Shown in pieces: positions 45,733 through 59,246 of a DNA stretch of 64,000 bases; the stretch's first letter is position 1; each line of letters begins with the position of its first letter. The DNA lies in assembly GCA_013423385.1 (NCBI GenBank), contig BLZA01000021.1, positions 1,116,001 to 1,180,000 of the forward strand, given 5' to 3'. The notes beneath the pieces were generated by a model. The model saw nothing but the letters and a program-made list of their open reading frames with translations, searched no databases and was not told the DNA's origin. A program made the position numbers and the translations under genes. Origin of the DNA: Naganishia liquefaciens. Lineage: Eukaryota > Basidiomycota > Tremellomycetes > Filobasidiales > Filobasidiaceae.

Positions 45733-48365
45733 CTACATGGAGGCTTCCCTGTCCTTGGCGTTCTTCAGGGCTTCCTCCTCGGCCTTGATCTCCGCCTCGG
45801 TTCTCAGGTGAATCTTCTTGTTCGTCTCGATGGCATTGTGGGAGTCGTCGAGGTAGAAGTTGCTGGTCAGGAAGCCAGCGATGAGTGGGACAAAGCAGAG
45901 AATCAAGGCGGGCAGGAACATGTCCTCTGCCATCTCATTGTAGGCTGCGAGAGAGGTCAGCGCTATCCCCATTTGCTGGGATCCCGCTCACCCTTCTTGA
46001 TCATGTCTCTGGGCTCGGCGGCACGGGCGACCGTAATGTCTCCGTAGATCGCCTCGATTTCGGTAGCGTTGTAGACGTCACCGACATACTTTTCCAGGTA
46101 TTCTGGTAGTCGGTGAGTCCACATGGCAGAGGCGATGGCGGATCCGATAGAGCCACCGATGGCGGTGTACATGGCGAGCAGAGCAGCGGCGGTCGCCAGG
46201 TACTGATGCGGTACGGAAGCTTGCGTGGCCGTTTGCGATCCAATGACCGAGATGGCTCCCTGCAATCATTGTCAGTATCATCTCGATTGCGGGGGCGCTA
46301 TACGTACACCAAGGGATGTGATGACCCGGGCGGATACGAGCACGGCATCACTGAAGAGAATTGCAATGAGGAACGTATCTGACGTTATATCAAATTCACT
46401 TACGTAGTGTGGCCCTTGGCGGCGTGGTACGTGAGACCGACACCCCTGTTGAGCTTGTCAGTGTAGTCCCTCAACAGCGCCATCTGACGTACAGAATTCG
46501 AAGACAGAGACCAGAGACCTGGAGGTACTTGTATCGATGGGTGTATCGCTGGACCAAGCCGGCGCACAGGCCGAAGAAGCAAAGACCAACGGTCAGGCTA
46601 GGAGATCAATGTGAGCGATGTCGCCAGGGTATCTGACGTGACGACGCACATGTTGACATAGTAACCGTAGTTCTTGGTCTGGACACGAAAATCAGTACAT
46701 GGCTTCTACAGAGTCGCATCTACTCACCGACCAGTCCGTAACGACGTAGATCCACGAGGTAAAGTAAGTGTCGGAAATGTAACCAGACAAGTAGTACATG
46801 AAATCGATGACGACCGAGCAGAGCTGATGAGAGGGAGGTGAGCGGAGGAATGCAAGATACAGTCGTTGAAGCGTGGCATGCTCACGAAGCTTCGGTTGAG
46901 AACATGCTTGGACTGCAAGGGGTAGTTGGCGAATTTCCATTCCCACACGCAGAAGAAGATGAAGATGCAGCCTCCACAAACAAACATGGCGATCATGGAG
47001 GCTACAAGGACGGTGAGCGGCGTCTTTTGCGGGTCGGGCACGACTTACGGTTGTCGTAGCCGCCCTTGGCACCAGCCGAAAGGGTGAAAGGCAAAAGCAT
47101 CAAACACCAACCGAAAGTCAATAGCAAAAGACCAAAAGCATCCATCTTGTCGAGGTATTCAAGGGCGGCTCGGAAGAAGGGCTTTTGAGGTTCATCCGAT
47201 CCCTGCTGTCGTCGCTGAGCAATGTCCGAAGAGGCAAACGAAAGGTCTGCAAAGGATTCAGCGCAGGCGGAAAGCGATGTGGCAAAGTACTTACGTCCTA
47301 GCCTTTGCGCCCTGTAGTCAGCCCAGAAGAGCATGACTAGCACGGGAGCGATGCAAGCAGGAAGAATGATGGCGAACATGCCGTACTGAGAGCGTTCAGA
47401 TCAGTATACTAAAATTGATAAACTTTACCATGACTTACTCCCCATCGCCAGTTGGCAAGACTAATGGCAGAGGAGATGTCGGCCGAGACAAAGGCATTGA
47501 TGATGAACGGGAGAGAGGCGACGCCGTTGACAAAGCCACGCCATTGGATCGAGGTGATGTCGGCGATCAGCAAGCCGAACACTAACATTGCACGTGTCAG
47601 CTCATGAAGTTCAGCGAGCGGGTTGTAACGTACAAAAGTCGAGACCAGTTGCGCCCGAGGCAAAGATGACCATGCCCACACAGACGGCACTGACGGTTGA
47701 GCTTGCAGCGATGATGATGGCTCCCATAGTGTAGAAGATCAAGGCAAATGAAATGGCAGCCGGTCGGCTGGTCAAGTCTGCAATCTGTAAACTAGTAGTC
47801 AGGACGAGATTCCCTTTGGGAATCCGTTCGATGCCCACCTTGGCGATGAATGGCTTTGCAGTTCCGGAGATCAAATTGGTCACCACGCCGATGGTACCGA
47901 TGACAGCGTGTTGCTGGAAGCCCGACGTGGCGAACGGTTGATCTGAAGAAACGCTAGTCAGTCGCAAAGCAATTTACTCGTTTGATCTTGCGCACAGATA
48001 TAGGATGTAGACGACGACAAGGTGTAGGCGTAAAAGACAATCATGATGGCGCTGTTGTATTCGATTAGCGATGATTACGGGTAAAGAACTGTCGACTTAC
48101 ATCCATAATGCCCAGTACTTCCATCCTTTGCCAAAGACCCGGTCTATAGCACGGTCAGCTTATTTTCGAGCTTTGAGGGACATCACGCACACAAGGCTTC
48201 AATTCTGGTCACACCCTGTTGCTGTTCAAACGATGGGGTATCATTCGTGCTTTCAGCGGGACTGGCATTGTTATTCAATTCGTTGACAGGAAGGCTCCCG
48301 ATAGGAGCATCCTTCTTGTCTTCGAACGATTGATCGTCGAATGGCTGTTGCGTAGAAGTCGACAT
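45733..48365 (-). CDS. Siderophore iron transporter (MFS, Sit1/Mir-type)
   Basis: A major-facilitator permease expected to import ferric siderophores at the plasma membrane. About a dozen short introns. The N-terminal cytoplasmic tail begins MSTSTQQPFDDQSFEDKKDA and is rich in Asn, Ser and acidic residues. Helices include WKYWALWISIMIVFYAYTLS, TIGVVTNLISGTAKPFIAKV, ALIFYTMGAIIIAASSTVSA and MFAIILPACIAPVLVMLFWA. SLGVRIITSRLGAISVIGSQ-like helices and YTAIGGSIGSAIASAMWTHR are followed by EYLEKYVGDVYNATEIEAIY, a loop and extracellular-facing segment typical of the Sit family. The end reads HNAIETNKKIHLRTEAEIKA. The start is the ATG at 48365. Iron-GATA-like sites and a TATA box lie upstream. The exact siderophore is not predictable. 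Confidence 0.87.
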
Positions 48366-48505
48366 GCTCAATGTCCTTCAGGCACGTCTTGGTACGATCT
48401 GGCAGGCGGAATGGAACCGAGGAGGGGATATCGTTAGCGCCGAGTAGTCTCTGACAAGAAGAGGGACTAGAGATCGACTAGAGGGACAAGCAAGACCCCC
48501 TTCGA

Positions 48506-48511
48506 TATATA
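48506..48511 (-). promoter_or_regulatory. TATA box of the siderophore transporter
   Basis: TATATA lies about 140 bases upstream of the start codon at 48365, a usual spacing. Confidence 0.45.
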
Positions 48512-48938
48512 CAACTCCGGCATTGAGGATCAGCGGAGAATGAGACCACTTTTTTCCGATCCTGTCCGGCGTGATCCACCTCTGAAGACGGGGCGTAGAA
48601 TCAGAGCAGTGTGGGTACCTGCGAGTTTATCGGCACTTGTCTGGTATCAGATAGCGCAGCCCGACAAAATACTGCACCTGCTTGGCGGCTCGGTTATACG
48701 AGGGAGAGACATTTCTTTCATATGGGTTGATCGAGAATTTCTCCTCTGCTAGAATAAAAAGAGGAGGGCGGAGAGGGGGCTCGTGTTACAGATTGTTGTC
48801 AGGATTCGCCCTACGAGTGAGTCCCATCCACCAGGTCAAGCACCGTCTCAGCGAACGGTCCTCCTGAATGCCTTGAAAATAGAGGATAATTCGTCAACAC
48901 CAGGGCCGAACGAAAGCTGGGCTTTTGGCGGAAGCCTA

Positions 48939-48962
48939 ATCTGATAAAAACGTATCTGATTA
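48939..48962. promoter_or_regulatory. Paired iron-type GATA sites upstream of the siderophore transporter
   Basis: ATCTGATAA at 48939-48947 is an exact match to ATC(A/T)GATAA, the site bound by fungal iron-regulating GATA factors (Urbs1, SRE, Cir1). Six bases further on is a one-mismatch partner ATCTGATTA (48954-48962). A third near-match, ATCAGATAG, is at 48646-48654. The sites lie 280-600 bases upstream of the transporter start, as expected for a repressible iron-uptake gene. Confidence 0.6.
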
Positions 48963-49374
48963 GATTGGAATTCACCTCTGTACCACAAAAGCGCAAAAAC
49001 TGGCGTCAGCAGCGGGAGCCGCAGGAGCTGCAGGAGCTGCAGGAAATGCAGCTGAATAAGCCCAGAAACACTTTAGCGCAAGCGGTGAACATGGAAGGAA
49101 GCGCTACCCGAGGGCCGAAGAACCCGTAAAGCCCACATGGAAGACGTCGTCTGGGTGTCCGGGCCTTCACGAAAGCGACAGCGGTTCGTGTTGTCCTTGA
49201 TCGGCGGAAGAGGGGCGCGCTTGAATGCATATTCACCTGCTATCCTACTGAGAACTGGGACTGACAGGGTGCACAAGGGTATATGCCATATGCCTCAACC
49301 TCGAACTGTTGTACAAGCTTGCAAAGCATGACCGGGATCATCGCTTGCAAGAACCCATTTGGTCTTGCCCACTA

Positions 49375-52300
49375 TCAAGCCGTCGGCGACACCGCAGCCG
49401 TTCGCATACGCTGCATCAACGCCTGCACAAAGGCGATCAGTACTGCCTCTCGCTCGGAGCTTGATGACATACCTGCAGTTTCCCCTCGACTCCTGCCAGA
49501 GTGGGATAGTACCCTGCATCCTTGGGAATCAGACGGTCCGAAGCCGACCTCGAAGATTGAGGTTGCTCTGCGTTTGGCGACACGATCCTAAACTTGCCCT
49601 CGAACCCATTGCGCGACAAGTCGTCAATCAACTCTGCAACATCATTTTCGTGCGAATAAAAGATCTGGAAGGGGTCAGCTTTTTCAAACTAGTGCGGCTA
49701 AAAAAGCTCACATTGGTCTTTGGCCGAGCTGTACCCTGCTGATTGGACTGCATACGAGTGGCGCCATTGTCCAGTCCAACTGGCCGGATCGTCATGCTTT
49801 CCTGACCGTACGAGCTCAAGCTGGAAGTCCCGGAAGCATTGCGATGGTGAGCCTGCGATGTTTGCGCAGGCCCGATGCCTTGCAGCAGCGGATCATTGAT
49901 GTCCAAGAGACTCCAGGTAGTTTCCCCGTTGCTCATTTCCCTGTAATAGGCATCAACGAGAGCCGTCGGAGCGATACGCATACCTACCTGATCTCGATGG
50001 CACGCGGCTTTGTAGAATGTGACAGGCCATACAGCTCGGGTTGCATATCATCCTCAAACGAGGCACTTGCGCCAGAGTAGATGACCTCCTCGTGATCCTG
50101 TTCCTCTTGATTCGAGTCATCGGCATACATGTCATAGAGCGAATCTGTGGCAGATTTGCGCTGATCAACCGTTTCATTCCCGGACGCGGACATGACTTGA
50201 GAAATGGATTTAGACTCGGCGCTCAAGAGGCCTTCCGCTTTGAAGATTTCTGTGTCTCCGCTCATGTGTCTCACCGGCTTGCGTCGAGTCGAAGGCCGGC
50301 GGCTCATGTCCGAGGTCTCGGCAGCAGGGACGTTTGAGCTAGGCATGTTTTCTGCGTCGCCCTCGCTCGGATTAGAGAGAATGATCGTGCGCCGAACGAG
50401 GGATCTGCGGGACGGCTCAGGATCTACCTCGCTTGGTCGGCCAGAGCCTGCGGCGAGAATGGGACTCGAGGGGACATGTGGCCCGGCTGGGACAGGTATG
50501 GTGTTTATCTCCGGTGCCATGGCGCTATGATCGATAGGTGTTATGGCCGCAAAAGGCTGAAACTCTTCTTGACGAGTCCGGGGGCTTGCGGAAGTTTTCG
50601 AGCGTTTTCGGTCGGCGAGTGATGCATTGCGCTTGATCTTGGCTACAAAGCCTTTGAGGCCGCCTATCCCTGTACCCTTCTCGCCCGGTAATGCCGAGGA
50701 CGACTGGTGTCGGCTGTGTCCCATCATATTGGGTCTGGGATTCGACTTGTTCGATTCCAGCTGTGACTGCGGTATCGGGGTTGCCTTGATATTAGCAGAG
50801 GAATTGATGAGCGTGGGCGTTCCGATGGACATGACTGCTCCGCCTTTGGTGCTGGGACGTCGTTTTGTGCGTACAGAAGGCGTCGCCTTGAGCTGAGCCG
50901 TCGCGTGTGCAATTCGCGCTTCAAAGTCTCGAAGACGGTTAATGTCGTCCTCGGCCTTGAGGCTAGTCGATCCGGGCGACAAGCTTGTATCGCCGATATC
51001 GGATTGTGCGGGTGTCTCGACGGATCGGAATGAAGAGTCTTGCATTTGCGTATCGCGAGAGCGGACAGGCGCAAACGAGGGTGCCGTGTGCGCTGAGTGG
51101 CTTGTCGAGACAGGCGGAGAACTGGGTGCTTCCGGGGTTCGCGCCGTGACCGCTCGAGTTGGACTCGGCGAGTCTCTCGTGTCAACGAGTGCAGGGGTAG
51201 GTTGTGGCCTGTTTGGCGTGTCGTCTTGAGCGACACCGATCAGCGGGCTGCCGATGTTACGGTGAACAGATGGGGCTGACGGCTGAACAGGCGACATGGC
51301 GCGAACGAGCTCGGAGACCTTTTCACCGATATCGGGATACATTGACGCTTCCGGCCGGCGGCGGATTGACGGACGAGTGCGCTAGAGAGTATCAGACGAC
51401 GCGTCCCCGGTTTTACACCTGACACTCACCAGGCCAGGCGAGACGTCCTTTCGCCTCTTGTCCCACTTCCGAGCCCCGGCATTCAGACCCCTTCGCACCT
51501 CTCGCGCGGCTTCGAGCAGGCGCTCCTGCATCGCTTGAAGCTCGTCATATAGCTCTTGCTTGGCGTCATCCCCTTCCGTCTCGAAGTCCGAACCAAAAGC
51601 ATCCGCAAGAGGCGAGCTGGTCGAACTTTGCAAACGCTTCGCCACTAGATGGGGGAAATCGTCTAGCATGGGACTGGGCAATTCGCTCGAGTTTTCCGTA
51701 AACGTGCTCTGCAGACTTTCGGCAGAAGACCTTTTCGACAGGTTTTGCTCTGAGGCTTCCGTGGCTTCTTCCAAGAGCGACGGCGTCTCTTGAATGTCAT
51801 GCGTATTCTCGGGCGCGCGCATTTCCCGGGATGGCTCCATGGTGGCTTGAACAGGCGAACGACCCGCACCGTAATACCCGTCAATATCAAAGGACGCCTC
51901 GAGGGGGCTTTCCAGCTGAAGGTTTTGCGGCACAGCATGGTTGCCTGTGGGCGACAGCATGTCACCGTATTGCACCGTCTGCTCAACATGCTCGACGAGC
52001 GCGGAATACGGCCCGGGCGCAGTGTAGCCCTTTCTTTCTGCGCTGTCGGCGAATGTTTCCACAACCGGTGACACGCTTGGCAGCGATGATGCCGATGTGG
52101 AATGCGGCATCAAGGTTGGCTGCAGCATCAAAGGTCCCGGTCGATTCGGCGGGATGACCTTGGATGGTTTTCTTACCAGCGGAGGGGCATTTCCTCGGCC
52201 GGTCGACAGCGGAGAAATACGGGCAAAGTTGTGCTTGCTCACTTGTTCGAGTGGAGAGTCCGACTTGTCTACGGACGGCGCCGCAGCGGCGAATGGTCGC

Positions 52301-53756
52301 ACGCTGCCGGGCACATATCCCGTCTCGAATGATGCCGTAGGAATGGGTGAGGCCGAGGCTGATGGTGTGCGGTGATGGCTTATTTGAGGGGTTCGCTCGG
52401 CCTCTTCGGGAGCGTCCTCCAAATGCGCCAGTGTTGCGGCGGCTGTGACGGCGGCCGGAGAGAGCAGGGGCACAGGCGGAAGAGCCCCGGTGGGCGCCGG
52501 TGGCGGAGGCGGAAGGGTAAAAGTGTTGGAGACGTCTTCGCCACGCTCTGCCAATCCGCTGCCGAAGCGAAACCGATTCAGACTGATGGAACTTCCTGTC
52601 CGAGAATGCCCTAGGCGGGAGGACTGGCGACTCGACGAGGCAGAGCTGATACCAGGGACAGACTTTTTAAAGTCTGGCTGTCCAATCGAGATTGAAGAGG
52701 CGCCTCTCGAGTGTGAGGAAACCGAGTGCGTTCTCGACGGCGGAGTCGTTGATTCGCTCATGTCGATTCCCTTGGCTATCTGTGCCAAATTGTCCTTGAA
52801 TGGCGAGCGAGTGATCGAGGAATTCTGCCGTTTGTGTTGCATAGCTCGGTCTGGTTTTTCCGGCGTCACCAATGCCTCGTTGACATAACCCATCAGTGTC
52901 TCGCTGGGCTGGGCTTCCGACAGCATGCTTTCCTCCATCGCTTCCGCTTGGAGATCCTCCTCGATCTCCATGAGCGCGTCAGTGATCCTTTCTTGCGTTT
53001 CGAGCGGCAACACCGCCAGCAAGGATTTCCGTTTCCCGCTTCGTGATGTTTGGCTCGATAGAGGATCCTGGTCTTGGTTTGCAGGCAGTCCAAGCCGAGT
53101 ATCCGTGATGGTGCCGCGGTCGCTAACGCTCCGCTTGCCGTTGTGAGCCTTGATCAAAACTTGTGCCTCGTTTATTCCGGCTGTCGCGCCAAATCCGTTG
53201 TATGTGCGGCTGCCGAGGCTGCCTCCGCGAGATGTCGATCCATCGTGCGAGGGAAAGCCTACCGGCGACACGAAAACCCTCGTGTCATCTTCTGGCAACG
53301 CCAGCTCTTGCAGAACGAGATGCTCTTCTTCCTCCGAGACGTATCTGCCCATTCCTCGAGCGTTTTGACGCTGAATGGCGAGACGATTCCGGATGTCTTG
53401 GATTCCCTCTAGCTGCGGCGTATAAGGTTCGCGAGTGTCGTGATTGTCGGGAAACGTCGCGCGTACGGGAGACGCTTTGGCACGGAGGACGGAGAAGCGC
53501 TTGGACAGACTGAGACGGGTTAGCCAAGGCTCAGAGTGTAACGCCAGACTCACTTGTCAATGATGACACTGCCCCGGAAATCCCCCTGACTGCTGAAAAG
53601 GTCGGGCAGTGCAGCCAAAGGAGCCTCGGTGTTTGCCCGGACCGTCGCGCTGTCGGGTCGATAGGGAGCATGGCCCGAGTTGGGTATCTTGACAGAGAGT
53701 TCGGCCGGGCGCTGGGTCGATTCCGAGGGCCTGCGTTTCTTGAGTTTTTGTATCAT
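49375..53756 (-). CDS. Large low-complexity protein of unknown function
   Basis: Several exons join in frame to about 1,400 residues. The start reads MIQKLKKRRPSESTQRPAEL. An Arg-containing block (KRFSVLRAKASPVRATFPDN) precedes IQDIRNRLAIQRQNARGMGR and EEEHLVLQELALPEDDTRVF. A short amphipathic block (LAVLPLETQERITDALMEIE) stands out. The rest is Ser/Pro/Glu-rich with many SP sites. A coiled coil (LYDELQAMQERLLEAAREVR) precedes a second basic region. The C-terminal 130 residues look more ordered (LVDAYYREMSNGETTWSLLD, FYSHENDVAELIDDLSRNGF). The last exon and stop (49375) are my least certain call. No known domain is recognised; cytoskeletal or polarity scaffolds have this look. Confidence 0.7.
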
Positions 53757-54329
53757 GGCACTAGAGTTTTAGCCCGAAAGCGCGCGATAAAGAAAGTCGG
53801 GCGTTGTCGTAGACGCGTTGTTGCGTCCCTGGTCGTAATGTGTCGTGAGCGTTACAGAATTGTCGTTTCGCGAGTCGTCAAGAAGCCGAGTGTCGTCAAT
53901 GTGGGGGTCATGCTGCGACTCTGTAGTGGTCGTGTGATTGCATGCCCTCCTCTTGTGGAAAGCGTCATTCAGCCATCGCGGCAGCCTCAACAGCCCGCGG
54001 CGCTCCGATCACCAGATTGTCCAAAGTCAGTCAACCTGAAACGCGGGGAAGTCGAGTTCGCAGTCGAGGGTGCGCCCCGTCGACAGCCCTCGACGATGGC
54101 AACCGTGCCTGCAACACCGACCCGCGGCCATTCGAGGTATTAATTCGATAATCAATACAGAATGACAAGGCGTGCACATCCACACCGGCCGCACTCGACG
54201 ATGCGCTCCGGCCTAGCACACGCCATTCATAGCCTAGATTATACAATTTCGTCTGGTTCATTACTTTCGTCGTCACGTGTGCGCTTCAAACTGCCTGCCT
54301 GCCTTGTCTCGAGCACCTGACCAGGTCGA
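53757..54329. other. Intergenic, 573 bases
   Basis: Promoter of the low-complexity protein and 3' end of the kinase gene. Nothing else is seen. Confidence 0.4.
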
Positions 54330-57300
54330 CTAGTGGAACAGCTTTTGCTTGAATGACTTTGTTTCAGCCTCGGGCTGAACCTTGATGTGCGAGTGGGCCT
54401 CCTTGCCGCCTGCTGTGCATCCTCCCGGATGGGAACAGCATGCAATGGTCTTCAACCATTCATCGCCGTGATCGTCCTCATCGACCATGCCTTCCTCCTT
54501 CATTCGTTCATGGCCCGCCGGGTTGTAAAACATACCTCCGCATCCTTCCGCTCCGCAATCACAGTGGAGACCGTCTCGACCCTTGCCGCGCAGCAGATCG
54601 GACAAGGTACATCGCAGTGACGGCTCGACGGCCAGCATGCGCGTCAGCGCCGGTCGGCATTCTCGCGGCAGCAAACGGAAGATGGATTCGGCGCCGCCGG
54701 CGGTGTAGGTCGACATCGAGTCCGTCCTCGGGCGCGCGTTCGAGGTCTGCCCGGGAGGCGGAACCTGGGCATCCCGGGTGGCGTCCACACGCGGTGTCGC
54801 CGCCCCGCTCGCCGGGTTTTGCGGCGACGTTGCCGAACGCTGTCGGCCGCCCATGGGTGGACGATCAACCTGCAAATGACTCGGATCCGCCACGCTGTGT
54901 TCCGTATTCAGCCGTGTCGGAGGCAGACTGGCAGTCATGTCGGCCGGACGATCCATCTCGAGCACACTTCGGTCCATTTCCCGGGGCGACTGCGTGAGTT
55001 GAATGTTGGGGCCGATGCTATTGCACACGCTCGACTGATCCGACACTCCGGTACTGCCTGTCGCCTGAGACTGCGGTTTTCGCTCGGGAGATGATTCGAG
55101 ACCGTTGGCCTTGATCGATGCCCCGTCCGTGGGTGTCTCGGATACCGCCGTCGAGCTCAAGCTCAATTGGGAGACGCCCGTCTGTGTGCGCGTTGTGGGA
55201 TGGGTATCCTTGATCGGCGCTGGTTTTTTGCATAGCTCGGGATGCGTATTGACGTAGAGTCGATAACTCGCGTCCGTCTTGGGGTCCGGCAGCTTCCAGG
55301 GGAATCTGCGCAAGACCATGCACATGAAAATCATGGCGACTGACCAGACGTCGGTCAACCGAGGATCATACGTCTCCTTGCTGAGAACTTCCGGGGCAAG
55401 GTAGGGATCCGATCCGACGATACCGGATGCAGGAATGTTGTGCTTGCCCGGGTAGTAGAACACGGTCGCCGTGCCAAAGTCGATCAGTTTGACAACGTTG
55501 CCCGTGGTCATGACGCAATTGTCGAGCTTGAGGTCTCTGTGTGCGAGACCCATGCCGTGGAGATAGTCGACGCCGTCCACAATTTGACGGAAAACGCAGT
55601 ACATTTCGGGCCGTGACATTTTGCCCGACATGACGACCGAGAACAAGTCGTACGGTGCGTATTCCATGATCTGCTCGGATCAGCGTCTGCGACCTTGCTC
55701 TGCCAATCTACTCACCTCGAAGAAATGTCCATGGTCATTGATAATGTCGACCGTCTCAATCACGTTGACGTGCTTCAACGTCACACCCACGCAAAACTCT
55801 GCCATGACCTTGCGCTGATAATCCTTGAAATCTTCATTGTTTCGCCTTGGCCTAAACTCTTTTACGGCGTAGACCGTGTTGCCCGCCTTGCCTGACGACT
55901 TGATCAGACGTACGGTACCACCGGCACCCGAGCCGAGTACGCGTCCCCACTTGCCATACTTTTTCGACAAGTGTGCCTGTTGAGCCTCGAGGGATCCCGG
56001 TTCCGGGAAATGACCGGGGCCGACGGCACCAGGGGTATGAATGCCCGAGGGCGTGCTGGCGGTGGATATCGAGGATCCTGCAGCGCCGTGAGCCGAGCGA
56101 GAGACGGTGGGCGTGGGCAACGGCGAGTTTTGCGCGCTCCGGCCTTCGGCCTTGGCCTGTTCCCTTGCCTCTCGCGCGGCCACGCGTTCACGCTCCCGCT
56201 GCGCCTTTGCCTCGCGCTCCCTTTCCTTTTCTTCCTCCCTGGCACGCCTCGCTTGTGCCTTTTCTTCGCCAGTGGCTCGGTGGAAAAAGGAAGAGATCGA
56301 GGACGACGACTTGTCGTGGTCCTTGTTGTGATGTTTCAAGAATCCGACCAGGTGGTTCGTATGATGACCATGGGCTTCCCGAGTTTTCTGTTGCGACCGA
56401 TCGTGATCCTTGACCTGGAACGCGTGGTTGCCGGTACTCGTTTGATTTGTGGGATGTCGACTGGGAGCGGCGCTTTGACTCTCCCAGTTGGGCGAATTGA
56501 CTCCTACCGTACCTGGTGTTGCAGGTTGACTGCCGCTGCCCATCGGCGTGGACGAAAAGTATGTTCCGCGAATCTGATGTCCCGGAGTCTGGGCGCCCGT
56601 CATGCCCGAACCGGGGCCGTAACCAGGCGTAGCGAGCCCATCGTGTGCAACGGCTAGGACTGCGGGATGAGGTGCCGGCGTCTGGCTTCCTCCAAAGTGA
56701 CCAGAACTGCTCCGGGAGGACGGTCGATCGCCGTGACGGTCGTGATGCCCGATATGATGATTCAGGAATCGCTTGAGATCGTGCAGCGGGCCCGAGTGCT
56801 GCTTCGGGTGACGCGTCGCTTGCGCGCTCATGGGTGGACTGGAGCCGGGAGTGTTGGGCGCCGTTTTATGACTGCTGTGCCTGCGATCAAACAGGGATCC
56901 CTTGCGTGATGGCGAGCCCGGTTGCGTCCCCGGAGCCGGTGTCGCAGGGGTGATTTGAAGTCCAGCGGGCAAATGGTGTCTTGTCACCGCCGGAGCGGGC
57001 TGCTGTATGCCGAGGTTGGGATTGGACGCTGCGTAATCGGATCTCTGCTGGGGGCATGAGTTGATGAATGCACGCGGCGCGGCGACACTCACCAAAGGCG
57101 CTCTGACGCTGTGTTCGCTGTTGGAACTCGATTTCCGGCCTCGCTCGTCGTCTCCCCCAACAGGGGTCACGGGCGAATCGAATCCAGACCCTGCCGACAA
57201 TCCGTTCTCCCGCCCGTCTCCCTGAGCGGCCTCTTCCCGCTCCTGTCTCTCGGCTTCCAGTCTGGATAGATCCACCATTCGCATTCGCCGAGATAGTTCC

Positions 57301-57602
57301 TCTTGTTTTGGTCCGCCTGCGTGATTCATGTGCTGTCGCGCATCGTATCCATCTCCCGGGGTATGGGAACCGGTTCCAGGTCCACTATGGTCGTCCCCAC
57401 TGTCGCTGTACAGCTGGTGCGATTCGACGGCAGGTGAACCGCCAGCAGGCGTGTCAGAGAGGGGCGTCAAGTTTCCCGGCGAGGGGAGACCGTCGTGCAC
57501 AGTGTTGAACACGTGGCCCGATGCCGTGTGCAGCGAGAGCCGTCGGTTGTCCGGGTCGACCTTTATCTGCGACAGCGGGACCGCCGGATGAGCAGACAAC
57601 AT
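54330..57602 (-). CDS. HAL4/HAL5-type Ser/Thr protein kinase
   Basis: Kinase of the fungal Npr1/Hal5 group, which controls plasma-membrane transporters and ion balance. The first 530 residues are low complexity with His-rich and Lys/Glu-rich parts ([20 protein letters not shown]). The kinase domain starts [18 protein letters not shown] (Gly loop), with the catalytic Lys in [40 protein letters not shown] and [20 protein letters not shown]. An insert of about 130 Ser/Thr/Pro-rich residues splits the C-lobe before [20 protein letters not shown]. The last 100 residues carry a Cys/His cluster ([37 protein letters not shown]) that could bind a metal. An in-frame 45-base intron (GTGAGT...CAG) lies near 57046-57095. 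The start is the ATG at 57602. Confidence 0.9.
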
Positions 57603-59246
57603 GGTCAAGGGCTAGTAGTGGATATGAGCGATGATTGTGTTGGATGAAAAGGTCTCCGACCAAGATGCCAAGAAGAGGCTGATCCTGCGTTGCGCCCAAT
57701 CGGAGCGTCGAAAGAAGCGTTGCAGGTGAAACACGCTCGGTGGGCTGAATCGATTGCGCGGATTTGCGGGCGAGGATCCTTTCCTTCCTTTGCGTCGTGG
57801 AATCGGCGTCTGACTCGAGTTGAATGATGCCGCTGCGTCAAGGACCGCAGACTAGAGGGATTTCGAATTATAAAGCCCTGCTGACCATGAGGTGCCAAGC
57901 GTGAAAGATGCCGTAGATTGAGAATTACTGCAAGAGATTTAACGAGCTGTTCAGACAGCGTTTTGGCCGCGCGGCGCCAGGCAGGCTTTCGTGGGCGATG
58001 AAATACAAGGCAACGGATCGACACAGACGTTCTGCCTATACAACTCGACGTCCTCTATACCTTCATCGACGAACGACGCAGACCGCAGCAACGCCTGGCC
58101 ACCGAGGCTCAAACCCGCAGAGGGATGCCGTCAGCCAGTAAACCTGGCTCGAGCGCAACGAATCGGATCAAGCACCGCGATTTTGCTCAGCTCAGCTTTC
58201 AGCTCCACTTGTCAGTCTCGGCACACTGCCAGCGGGATTAGTCATGGCAGCTGTCATGGCCCAGCGCGCACGGGTTCACGTGACCCCGGTCGGGTTTGTG
58301 CGGCAACGGCGATATCGAATCGCAAGTCAAGCAGTCAGGTGTCGAGGACGGAGCAGCCCACTTGCTTCAGCTGTCGCTAAGGGGGGCGGGGAGGGCAGAA
58401 GGTCAGTTGGAAGGGCGAGATCTTAGTGAGGGTTGACCAATACGCTACTGAGCAGACCCGAACGTGCGCAACGCGATCGCCGAAACTTTGAAGGGTCAAC
58501 CGAGACAGCAGATCATCATTAGTATTAGGTCGTATCCCCTAGCGCATCCCCTACACGTCTTCACGGGATCAGAGACATGCCTGCCCGCCATATCTCAACC
58601 ATATGCTCTGCGTGAGGCACGTCGAGCGAATCGAGCAGTCGAATCATTGCCTTTCACCACATTCGGTGTGTGTGCATCGTATCGCCCTTGGTCTCTCAAG
58701 CGCCTGAAGCGCTCTCGCGAATCCCAATGGTCGACAGAGACCACCGTCACAAAGCATCGATAAAACCGGAGCAGCCGCCGGGGCGAAGCACCTCGTCGGC
58801 GCAATATCGGTAAAGCGTAGCGTGCCGGCGTGCCAATTCGAGCCGGCCTGCTGTGACGTCATTGCATGGCTTGAAAGAAGTCGCCGACGGCGAATGTGGA
58901 GGCCGCAGGAGGAATATTTTGTGGGCTTTCCTTGGGCTTCAGTGGTAGTCGGGCAAAGACAGTTTACGGGTGAGGTCACGCAAGCTGGTCGCGCTTGAAG
59001 TTGGAAGGACAATCAAGAGAAAAACTGCATGCGTTGCATACGTCAAGCGAATGCAATTTGCAGGCCGAAATGACCCGTCGCGCAGAATCCCATCGCATTC
59101 TTCATACCCCATTGCCAACGTGGCACGCGAGCCCTTGTCCTTTCCATCCGCGACCAGAGACGTGCAGCCGCGGCAAAGAGACCCGAGGCTGTCCGCTGAC
59201 CCCAAGACGGGAATCGCAACTTGGTGCATAGCATACCAAACATTAC
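57603..59246. other. Intergenic, upstream of the HAL-type kinase
   Basis: A 1.6 kb stretch holding the kinase promoter and leader and the 3' flank of the DUF421 gene. I see no gene, tRNA or repeat that I can support in it. Confidence 0.4.
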
